NCBI GenBank assembly: GCA_019787685.1
Contig: JAHNUO010000061.1
Span: 29,274 to 93,273 of the forward strand
Origin: Chiua virens
Taxonomy: Eukaryota > Basidiomycota > Agaricomycetes > Boletales > Boletaceae
Length of the DNA: 64,000 bases
Direction of reading: 5' to 3'
Shown: in pieces, positions 23,519 to 33,550 of the stretch
How the letters are laid out: every line of letters starts with the position of its first letter
How positions within the stretch are numbered: position 1 is the first letter of the stretch
Made by a program: the position numbers and the translations under genes
The notes under the pieces: generated by a model
What the model saw: only the letters and a program-made list of their open reading frames with translations
What the model was told of the DNA's origin: nothing
Databases searched by the model: none

Positions 23519-25046
23519 ATGGTGAACAAATCTGGCGCGGGTCTCATTGGCGTTGTCTTATTGGCTCGTCACGGCGATCGTTCCGACGTCGTTTTCCAAA
23601 ACTACACGACTTACGACTCGACTCAAGGATACTTGACCCCTTATGGATCAGTATGTTCATTATTGCGCATATTATACCGTACCGAACATTCTTCCAGAGT
23701 CAAGAATACGCGTTGGGCCGATACCTGAGAGACACCTATCTGGACCCAGGATCGCCTTCTTACATCCAAGGAATCAGCACCGAGATTGCTGATGTCGACC
23801 AGCTTTTTGTTCAAGCAGATGCCGGTGGGGGGAACGTCATCCTCGATTCCGCTTATGCCCTACTTCAGGGTCTTTACCCTCCTACGGAGAAGTCTACCAT
23901 AACGCTCGCAAATGGTCATACGGTCGAGGCTCCGTTAGGAGGATATCAATACATCCCGGTCGAGTCCCTCGAGTTCTGGCAGGCTTCTTTGCTTACCAGT
24001 TGGATGGACTGCAATGTAAGTCTAATGATTGAGTTTGATGAGGGTGCTAATCCAGGTTTCTAGTACTTCCAACTCCACATGGGTCGTGTGAACGAGGCAT
24101 TGAAGGACGTGGCCTCACAAGCTGCCCCATTCCTTCAAGCAGTTCAGCCTTATCTCAATGGTATGGATACCGACTTTCTTAACATGGTATGCAGCTTCAT
24201 TCCTATTTTCGCCGTGTTCTGATTTGATTCCCAAGTGGAACGTAAGTTATACAGAATGATGGTGAATTCATTCAGTAACCCATCCCAAGATTTACGACTA
24301 CTTGAACGTCCAGTATATTCACAATGCGACATTCTTCCGGTCGTTCCCTGAGACTCTAGTGCAGCAGGCCCGCCACTTTGCTAACATCCATGAGCAAAGA
24401 GTATTCACGGACACTGCCCAAAATGCGGTTGGCCAAAGTCGGTTGTTCGATACCCTTTTGTCATAGCCTACTGAGTATTCACACGTAGTTCCTATCCGAA
24501 CTATTTGGCCTTGGATTTTCTGGTCACTGGGCAATATGACTTTGCCTAACAACCAGGTCAAATTAGCGTTGACGGAGGTGGACTACAAACCTTTCATCAG
24601 CCTATTTAACGTCACCAATGCTACGGTGACCAATCCCGACATATTTGGCATTGGTGCGTGATCGTTCCCGATCTTTCTACTTGATACTCAGACGGTTCCT
24701 TGTAGTTAACTATGCTGCGGCTGTCGCTTTCGAGTTGTCCCAGGATTCTGTTGGAGACCACGTGGTTACGATGAAATTCAAGAACGGGACAGACGATGCA
24801 GAGTTTAAGCCGTTGAAAATGTTTGGCCAGGTCAATCTTACGTTACCTCAGATGATTAAGGCACTCGACGTATGTTCCCACTTTTCTTTATTCACCGAAT
24901 TCTTAACGTGATCATATCTTTCTTAGTGGACTACTATCAATTCCACCATCAACTGGTGTTTCGGCTGCAATCAGACCGTCCTTCGTGGATGTTCTGTTTA
25001 TAACTACAGTAACGACCCGTTCCTTCACCCCGGTGGTTCAGCATAG
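23519..25046 (+). CDS. histidine acid phosphatase superfamily protein, paralogue 1
   Basis: A spliced gene for about 400 residues. The start reads MVNKSGAGLIGVVLLARHGDRSD; RHGDR is the catalytic phosphohistidine motif, with Asp where classical phytases have Pro. Later blocks, such as YIQGISTEIADVDQLFVQADAGGG, YQYIPVESLEFWQ, IYDYLNVQYIHNATFF and FVNYAAAVAFELS-like text, match a basidiomycete branch of the phosphoglycerate-mutase-like fold that usually hydrolyses phosphomonoesters. A classical long signal peptide is absent; only a short hydrophobic stretch (GLIGVVLL) follows the ATG, so the location is unclear. A 6-nt microexon (24236-24241, encoding W-N) joins FLNM to IYDYLN. The donor after GGCCAAA (gtcggt) is weak. 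The C-terminus has two CNQT/RGC cysteines. The catalytic acid was not identified. Confidence 0.85.
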
Positions 25047-26420
25047 ACGAATACTGTAGAGAAGGATTCGTAAACTATTTCGTGGTCGTGAATGCGCAAA
25101 TAGTTGAAGGGAGGCGCCCCGCCGACGACTCTGACGATAATCCTTCTCAGAAATATGTGTGTATCTTACTTTATTCGTGGTATACTGGCCAACTTAGTGC
25201 TTAGTATTCCGCTTACTACGGCTTTACGTTGAACTAGGCTGCGGCTCACTCATTTGACTCTTAATCAAAAGTAGGAAATGAGTACTTGGAAAATGGCTTA
25301 GGTCGGAGCTTATAATAATGCAACCTGAGTCTGTTTCCCTTCATGATGCCTACCGTGTCGGCGGCGTGTCCTCGACTCAAGCGAGAGATTTTTCCGATCT
25401 TCCAACATCCAAGATCAAATTCTGCAATGAGATGTTGTAACAGTGGTCCGAGTTCGAGTTATCGTAATGCAGGCTCGGGTCGGATGGATCCTAGCCATTA
25501 CAGTATGATCACTGCTGGCAGCCGCGTAGTAGCCTGAGTTCCGAGTCAGCGATTGTCACGATCGATTTAGAAGCGCAGATACTTATTCTACAAGTGTAGT
25601 GTCAATTACAACATCGCGACTCGGGGAGGTGTGTGAATCAAGCGTTTGCTCAAGGCAATGCCGTGTCCATGCGGATTCGCCTAACACAGAGGACAAAATT
25701 CCAGAAAACCTGTGTGAAACACTGTGAACCGCGTGTGTTCTATTGCTGTGTGCGTGGTTTGGTCGGTGACTTCGAGTCGGAAGGACTGCCAGTGACAATG
25801 ACAGATGTGAAGTGTCTAACTTACGCCACCTCAAGTTGATGCCAAGCCCACGGACGGCACAAGGATTTAAGATTGGCAATATCCGATGGTAACGGGAGCA
25901 ATTTTGGTACCAGAAACTACGAACCCTGAAACTTGAACCTCTAGCTCAGGGTAATCCATTGATCGTCTGGTCATTTCATGATCAAAATTTACCCCAAACA
26001 TCTCAATTGATCTACTCTAACGGTTAACGGAAGATCGATAGGCTGATGAACGAACAGCCTTCCAACCGCCTCCTAATATCCTCGCGCTGACAAGCATCGC
26101 ACACTGGCATGTTAACGCGCCCATCTTAATCGCAGCCATGAAGCACAAGCGATGGCATTCACTTCCCCCATTTATGTACTAGTCCGTTATACCAACGGGT
26201 CAATGGCGTCAGGTGCGGTCTCCTAACTGGCTCGTTTTGTGAATCGGACCTCGGTACTAGTAATCTCTGTCTTCACTGCCACTGGCAGTTGCTAACTTGG
26301 TTTCGGCGCCAGTAGATATCGCGCCCGGAAATTCCTTGCACCGTTCCGCCGCCAGTAGAGTATAAATTGGATGGTTTTGGTTCGTGTTCTGCATCTCTTG
26401 TCCCGACTCGACTCATCGAC
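25047..26420. other. spacer between the tandem phosphatase genes
   Basis: About 1.37 kb. It shows no gene and little visible similarity to the region upstream of paralogue 1 apart from the TATA position. Only short random open frames occur. Confidence 0.5.
26361..26366 (+). promoter_or_regulatory. TATA box of second phosphatase paralogue
   Basis: TATAAA, 60 bp before the ATG at 26421. The short leader before the ATG (cgactcgactcatcgac) resembles that of paralogue 1 (ggctcgactcatcaac). Confidence 0.6.
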
Positions 26421-28022
26421 ATGGTGAACACCACTAGCGCAGGTCTCATCGGTGTTGTCTTATTGGCTCGCCATGGCGATCGTTCCGACGTCGTTTTCCA
26501 AAACTACACGACTTACAACTCGACTCAAGGGTACTTGACCCCTTATGGATCAGTATGTTCATTATTGCGCATATTGTACCGTACCGAACATTCTTCCAGA
26601 GTCAAGAATACGCGTTGGGCCAATACCTGAGAGACACCTATCTGGATCCAGGATCGCCTTCTTACATCCAAGGAATCAGCACCGACATTGCTGATGTCGA
26701 CCAGCTCTTCGTTCGCGCAGATGCCGGTGGGGGGAACGTCATCCTCGATTCCGCTTACGCCTTACTTCAGGGTCTTTACCCTCCTACGGCGGAATCCATC
26801 ATGACGCTCGCAAATGGCCAGACAGTCGAGGCTCCATTAGGAGGTTATCAATACATTCCAGTGGAGTCCCTCGAGTTTTGGCAGGCTCCTTCCCTCACCA
26901 GCTGGATGGATTGCGAGGTGGGCGATCATTCATCCCGTTGGGTTAGGATATTTATTCAGCCTTTTAGTATTTCCAATTTCACCTTGCTCGTTTAAATGCC
27001 GGTGTTATATTCAAGGATGCAGCCGCACAAGCCGCTCCATTCCTTCAGGCAGTTCAACCTTATCTTAATGGCATGAACAACAGTTTCCTTAATGTGGTAC
27101 GCAGCGTCCATCCTCGAGCTGATCGGTTCTGACTTGATTCCTAGTGGAATGTGAGTGCTAGATCAAATTTCAATCGGACTCCATCTAAAGCCTCCGCAAA
27201 CTCAAGATCTACGACTACTTGAACGTTCAGTACATTCACAACACAACATTCTTTGGTTCGTTCCCCGAGACTCTGATGCAGCAAGCCCGCCACTTCGCCA
27301 ACATCCACGAACAAAATGTCTTCACTGACAGCGTCCAGAATGGAGTTGGCCAAAGTGTGTGGTTTTCAATCTTGTCATGCAGGCGTTGCTGACGGTTCAT
27401 AGTCCCCATTAGAACTCTCTGGCCTGAGATTTTCTGGTCGTTGGGCAACATGACCTTGCCTAATAGTAAGGTCAAGTTAGCGTTGACGGAGGTCGACTAC
27501 AAACCCTTCATCAGTCTGTTCAACGTCACCAATGCTACGGTGACTAACCCTGAGATCTCGGGTATTGGTGAGCTGGTGATTGTTGTCGCTTGGCTGCTTC
27601 GCACTCATATGAATCTCACGTAGCCGACTACGCTTCAGCCGTTGCTTTCGAGTTGTCCCAGGATACTACCGGAGACTATGTTGTCGCGATGAAGTTCAAG
27701 AACGGGACAAACGATGACGCGTTCAAGCCTTTGAAAATGTTTGGCCAGGACAATCTTACGTTACCTCAGATGATCAAGGCACTCGACGTACGTTTTCGCG
27801 TTTCTTTTGATTTATTCACAGAATTCTAATGTGATCCCCTCTTTCTTTCTTTCTTTCTTTCTTTCTTCCTTTCTTCCTTTCTTTCTTTCCCAGTGGACTA
27901 CCATCAACTCCACAATCAACTGGTGCTTCTCTTGCAATCAGACCATTCTCCGTGGATGTTCTGTCTTCAATTTTAGCAACGACCCATTCTTAAATCCGAG
28001 TAATGCCACTGGATTTGCATAG
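26421..28022 (+). CDS. histidine acid phosphatase superfamily protein, paralogue 2
   Basis: A tandem copy of the gene at 23519, with the same exon layout and very similar protein: MVNTTSAGLIGVVLLARHGDRSD, YIQGISTDIADVDQLFVRADAGG, YQYIPVESLEFWQAP, IYDYLNVQYIHNTTFF, IPIRTLWPEIFWSLGN, INWCFSCNQTILRGCS. All exons remain in frame, so both copies seem functional. Intron 1 (26553-26599) differs from its counterpart by a single base, whereas most later introns are unrelated. The 6-nt microexon TGGAAT is at 27145-27150 between introns 27097-27144 and 27151-27206. The last intron contains a long CTTT microsatellite directly before its acceptor. Substrate and location are unknown, as for paralogue 1. 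Confidence 0.85.
27836..27890 (+). repeat. (CTTT)n microsatellite in the last intron of phosphatase paralogue 2
   Basis: About 50 nt of ctttcttt units with a few cttcc variants form the whole polypyrimidine tract just before the acceptor cccag|TGG. The same intron of paralogue 1 has only a short tctttcttag there. Confidence 0.9.
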
Positions 28023-28808
28023 AGACAGACATTATCGCCATCAGTTGTTAATCTGTTCATTTGAGCGGTATTTACGGTCTGGAGTAACAATTCGGGGTGC
28101 ACGATGCATCGCATGAAGATATGCCAAATATTATGGGCAAATTCATAAAACACCTGATCAGATTTACGCGAGCGGTTGCCCCCTGTAGCGATGCATTCGA
28201 AGTGCCTCAGTAGCAAATCGATACAGTGAGACATTCCCTAGCGTTCAAGCTCAAGTTCCCGGCCCGGTTTCCCTTCGAATATTAGTGAGTCGTGAGTCGT
28301 GACTGCAACTCCATGCATCGCCGAGGCTATACTAGTACTTTCGCTCTGCCAGTGTGAGGACATCATAATAGAGTCTAAATATGGAAATCGTCTCGGTTGG
28401 CTCCGGGGTAACCGCGAGCCGCCCGGACCAGCTTAGGGTGAAGCTACACTATTCACCAGGGTAACTTGACTACTTTTCCACTCAGAAGTCGTGTGGAGGT
28501 CCACATGTACCACACAACTCCAACACTATGACCACGCCTTTATTATTGTTCTTTGCCGAATGCGTCGAAAATCGGTGGAACCGCTGGGGCCCGCCACCGC
28601 TTCAACCAGCGCTCATGGATACCCGGGTACGCTTTGATCCATCCAGGATATATAAATTAGAGGACGCAAAGCTATCCGAGTCACCTCAATTCTCAACACT
28701 CGTATTCTTGCTTGCTTATTCTCTCAACTTCCAAGTTTAATTCAAGTTCACCTCCGACTGCAGTACGCGATTGCGTGAAATCAATAAAGTCCTGGTGACT
28801 TGCCGAGA
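28023..28808. other. intergenic, promoter of the orphan zinc-motif gene
   Basis: About 790 bp. It contains a TATA box at 28649-28656 and pyrimidine-rich sequence after it that probably holds the transcription start. No other feature was recognised. Confidence 0.5.
28649..28656 (+). promoter_or_regulatory. TATA box (TATATAAA)
   Basis: A good TATA consensus about 150 bp before the ATG at 28809, which would leave a 5' leader of roughly 120 nt. Confidence 0.5.
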
Positions 28809-30949
28809 ATGGTTTCAAGTTTGGTAAACAAAATTGTTCCGCCCACGTCTCCCTACTGGGAGTCGAGTTCGCCAGCTCGTCCTCGACGCTCACTACAATC
28901 GGGAACCATGGCAAGGCCTGCGAAAAGGAGACGGAACGCGTGCGCTGCTCTTTACTCAGGGGGCATCGGATGTTCGCTTCCACCGCTCGACGGGATCCCG
29001 TGGTGTGCCCGTCACAACGAAGTAAGCTCCAGTTCACTCTACTTCTGCTCTCTGACAAATGCTCTTGATCTTCAAAACCCATAGGAACGTCGCAAACTAT
29101 ACACAAACTACAAAACTCACGGTGCACTTCTCGAGTCGTATCCTGATATCCCGGCGTGCAATGACGTCGCGGCAATCATGGTCTGCATCAGCCTTTCCCT
29201 TCTTCGAGAGTGGAACGTCCACCTTCGGGAGAAGTACAACTTGCTCACTAGGTGTGTACCTATAAAGGTAACCTCTTCGGCGTCCTGACCATTCTACAGA
29301 TGTATTGAGGCACGGGTTTACTTCACTCGAAAGTTCTTTGGGTGAGTGTTATATTGTATCCTCGTAATCGCAGCCCTCCAACTGAGCGAACCATTGTAAC
29401 AGACCCGACATGGCAAGTGCATTTTTGCATCGCACCCATGGAAAAACTGACCTCAAGGTGTAGGATTTTGGGCACAAAATATATTGGGATAGTCTGGTGC
29501 AGCAAAGGTCCGGAGTGGAGCACCTGATGTCGCACGTAGAAAAGCGCGGCTACCAACTCATTCTCAAGAACCAGGATGCGCTCTGGGTCCTTGAGAAAGA
29601 TAAACATGAGTCCGAAGACTGTTCCGGGAATTTCGCGAAGCACTCCCCGCCGCAGTCTAGGGATACCATTGATACCGCTGTCGATGAAGATCCTTTAGAG
29701 GCCATCTTGCGGGAAAAGGCTATTCAAGTCAGGGAACAAATTCGACTGCGCCTTGCTTGGTACTGTGCCCCTCCGACGTCGCGATTTCATGGTGAAAGAC
29801 TGGAGATTATCTGTGCATACGTCCGCCGGGCGATTTATCAAGATGCATCTCTCATGTTCCTCTCGCAAAATTATGATGGTGTCATGGCCCTGTTGAACGA
29901 CCAAAATCTCGACCTTGCAACGATGGAGAAGATCCGGAATACCGTCCATGCGCTGTGCATACATGACATCCACTCGGCCGTCGATGACGTGATACGGTCG
30001 ACAAACGGTGATCACGTGGTTGTCCTCGGCGGAAGGGTCTTTAAAGATCATAGTGGTGAACGCTGGCCGTTACACGCATGGGGTCATGCCATCGCTTTCC
30101 GCGATTGCTATTCTTGTCTTCGCACAATATGTCGAACGGTAGGCCAATATTGCGATCTTTTGAAACTCCCGACACTGATCACTTACACAGATTGACCAAG
30201 TCATCGACCTTACCCGTTATGTGCTGTTTACACAAATGTCGTTGCGTCAGACAGAAGGTAGCAAGTACGAGTTTAGTACCGATGGCTCGAGAGAGCTGGT
30301 CTTGGCGGGTTTTATCACAGACGACATTCCGCTCTCCTCCCACCGCGGTGCTGTTGTTTGCATTGAATCTAGCGGCCGCTCTAAGACTTGGGAAGAAAAC
30401 CAACATACCCTCTCTCTGTATGCTGGACTATCCCTAAGCGAAGAGGCAGCACAGGCGTTCGCCAATGCATGTTACCGCCACCCCGACCTCATGGTCTTGC
30501 TCCGCAAAGGAGCAAACGCGCGAATCATCCGTTCCACACCGCTCGTTTGGACCTCTCGGAGGCGAATCGCTCAGAGTCGCTCAGCGCTCGACTCCGTGCC
30601 TTGGGACAAAGAGCACTATACCAAACTTCCCGACTTCGCACTCGAGGAAGCGCCACCCCCAGGATGGGGACGAGAACCGATCGCGGAATGCATACAATTC
30701 ATCGTCCTGGACACCACCGAGTGCACGATGGGCGATTTCGTGCAGAAGCTCGTCAAAATATGGTGCAAGGTGCACAACGTCAATGATAAGAACGGGCTGT
30801 ATAATAAGATCAAGGGTCTGTACGATGCCACGGGCGAATTGGAGCCGTACGAAAAGGTAACGCACGAGATCGCGTGGGAGCATTACCGGAGGTTATGGGG
30901 ATGCGAGCCAGACCCTACTGTGATGTTGGAGGATCTGAACGAGTGTTGA
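28809..30949 (+). CDS. uncharacterised protein with N-terminal Cys/His zinc-type motif
   Basis: No function is recognised. Five or so exons give about 600 residues. The N-terminus has a basic patch (MARPAKRRRNACAAL) followed by CAALYSGGIGC, then WCARHNEERRKLYTNYK. The spacing C-x9-C ... C-x2-H recalls small zinc ribbons of the DUF5763 type (C...G..C...YC..H), so zinc binding is inferred. The rest is mostly helical and soluble (for example IRLRLAWYCAPPTSRFHGERL, VHALCIHDIHSAVDDVIRS, ENQHTLSLYAGLSLSEEAAQ) and ends LWGCEPDPTVMLEDLNEC. There is no membrane segment or signal peptide. Start choices are the ATG at 28809 or 28908. A TATA box lies upstream. The frame is open throughout, so it is probably expressed and may belong to a lineage-specific family. 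Confidence 0.7.
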
Positions 30950-31288
30950 TCTGTTTTTCATCTGTTCCTTTTCATGCTTTCATACCACACGTTCATTTTC
31001 AGTTGCTTTTCTGGACTAGTATGCATATGCATACACATTTTGTTGTTACCATCGATAAGTCATTATAGCTACACTACTACAGCAACCAAAAACCACGTAA
31101 TACTTGAGGTGCATGAGACTACGAGCAGAAGAACCAAATGTAGTGTCAGGAACGAACCGATAACCAAAGAAATACCCCTATGAATGAAGTCCAACAGACG
31201 CTGAAACGTGAAAGTGACTCAGCGGAAACCAGAGCGCAAGTGGATTACACAATGAGAATAAAGGTAGCAAACGGGTTGCAACAGGCCC
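30950..31288. other. intergenic, tail-to-tail
   Basis: Between the stops of the orphan gene and the NADPH oxidase gene. Nothing is recognised. Confidence 0.6.
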
Positions 31289-33550
31289 TTAAAAGTTCTC
31301 TGTTTCCCAAGCAGGCCAAATGAGTGGAATGTGCGTTGACATCGCGACGTAGCAACGTACCCTTTCCAAAGAAAAACCGGGTCCCACCAGGGGCAGGGTT
31401 CGAATACTTGTTCGATATCTGATGGAGTTGCCTAGACAGCGCGGGAGGCCCACAGAAAAACTGCGCAAGAAAACACGCGGATATGAGAATGCGGGACTGC
31501 AGGCGGTGCGCGTGTGTACGTACCACGCCAACGTCCGTATCTGGGTGCTTGTCGACAAGAGATGTGAAAACTTTATCCCAGTTTGGCCGGCCGAAATGGG
31601 TAGGTGCGCGCAACGATGTGATTGCATCCTTTTCCGCACCGACGTCTTGGACCTGCATGACATACGCGAAATCGAAGCGCGTGGGGAGAGACAAATGTCA
31701 GTCCGCTCGTTAGGCTCGCGAAATCAATGGGAAAAGACGCACGATGATATTATTCATGTCATCCTCTTTAATTTTGGCCGTGAGATAAATATTGATTTCA
31801 ATGCGATTCAGAATATCTTGTTCTTCAATAGCTTGTAAGAGGGAGTGGAACCATTCGGCACTGCCAAAGTCACGGATGACCCAGGTGAAGTAGACCTTGG
31901 AAAGGCGGGTCGGCTTTGAGTTGTTCAAGCTGTTCATGCGGTACCAAATGGACTTTAATATGCTGTGGTAGAGTTGATATCATCGTATGCATAACAACAG
32001 AACCGGACTTACGAGGCAAATGGCGTGACTCCGATACCAGCACCGACTAGCAGAACAGTCTCGTAATTCAAAAAGTCCTCCGAAGCACTACCAAATGGAC
32101 CGTCGACCATGACGCGCGGAAGTGCCCGATTGAGGGGTGGGTTCGTGTTGGTACCCACCACCATACCGCCAGTAGCATTGACCTCTTTCTCCTTCTTGGA
32201 ATCAAAATCGCAACCGAGGGCTTTAGCAAATGCCGTTGTAAAGTCACCGGCAACCCGAACATGAATCGAAATGTAGTCCTCCTCTGGCGCGCTGCGAGGA
32301 TGTCAGACAAATTCGCGCGTGACAAGAAAATGACATGCCTTGTGAGAGTGAACGGGTGCCATTGGAAATACGATACTTCTGGGCAGCAGATGAAGATGTA
32401 CTGTCCAGCGCGAACTGTCGTCTTCTCCTTCTTGATTTGAATTTCAACGACCTTGGAAGGGTGCTGGATGACCTTGGAGATGTATGTTTTATGACGAGAC
32501 CGAATTTCACGCAAGACACGCTCATAAGTCCAGATGGTACCACCAACAAGCCAGTATCGCTAAGTACGCATTATGAGCGTCGGCATACAAACCCATAGAC
32601 GTTGAAACTCACCCAGAAAACACCGACGGAATTGGACGAACAAAACGGCTGCCTGTCGGGCTTGATCATGCACCACAACCCATGGAACTGCCACGCAAGG
32701 AAGAAAAGGAGGAAGAGGTGGTGGGTGTACCAGAACCTTTCAAAGTTGGCACGACGGCGTTTCTCCATTGCAAACCAAACCATAATGCCTAGACAGGCAG
32801 TCATGATCCACCCCGTAGCACCCGGACCAGTGGCGAAATTCGCTTGCAAGAAGACAACGATACGCTGACCTGTGGTCTTGGCATTGGGGTCAGACCAAGC
32901 GAGTTCTTGAAAGTTGCGCATGTGAGCTGCGATATGAATGACGGTGAATACCACCATTGACCATGCAGTCGCTTTGTGGAAGGTGATATTCTTGTCAAAC
33001 GGAATGAATTGGTTTAAAGGCGTTCGACGAAGGAGCGAAATGAAATTGCGACAGACGGGCAATAGGATAAAGATGACATCAGTATGCAGAACAAGTGCAG
33101 CAGCACGAGCGATGGCTATGAAAAGATTTAGTTAAGCTTGCTCGTCGCAAAGTTTGACAGAAAATACTGACGATAGGTAATGCCAAAGGTAGCACGTGCG
33201 TTGGTCAAATCGTCGCTGAGTTGGTAGTACATGAAGCCAAATGCGATGACGAGACAATGGAAGAATATCCAGGAGAAAAAGAACAACCGCTTCCCTCCTT
33301 CGTTGATCATCCATAGATCGAATCGCTGGCCAAGAGTGTGGGGCTTCTGAGGACCCTTAGGAGGGCTTAAACTCATCCATGTCTGCTGAATGCCTTGGAG
33401 CCTCTTGCGCTCCGACCTGTTCCTGTGGAGGGACACACCAATGGAAGCACCTGAGTGGTTATAGTCGGCCTTGGGATCGACGAACGGGTCCTGGTCAACG
33501 AAGGGATTGCGATCTTGAAAATCCAAGCCAGAGAAACGTTTCTGGGTCAT
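31289..33550 (-). CDS. NADPH oxidase catalytic subunit, NoxB-like
   Basis: About 600 residues in roughly nine exons. The enzyme passes electrons from NADPH through FAD and two hemes to oxygen, making superoxide. Seen in order: a soluble N-terminal extension of ~75 residues, [57 protein letters not shown] and [19 protein letters not shown] with the paired heme histidines, [23 protein letters not shown] (FAD site HPFTLT), [32 protein letters not shown] (NADPH site), [12 protein letters not shown] and the usual C-terminus FFFGKENF. The INEGG start of the membrane part and the long N-terminus favour NoxB over NoxA. No EF-hands are present, so it is not NoxC. The final codons GAG-AAC-TTT-TAA come from an 11-nt last coding exon (31289-31299). 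In fungi Nox enzymes act in sexual development, spore germination and infection structures. Confidence 0.92.

Noticed and set aside
31380..31420. Sequence gggttcgaatacttg resembling a tRNA T arm
   Set aside because: No acceptor, D or anticodon stem fits around it; it lies within the Nox coding region.
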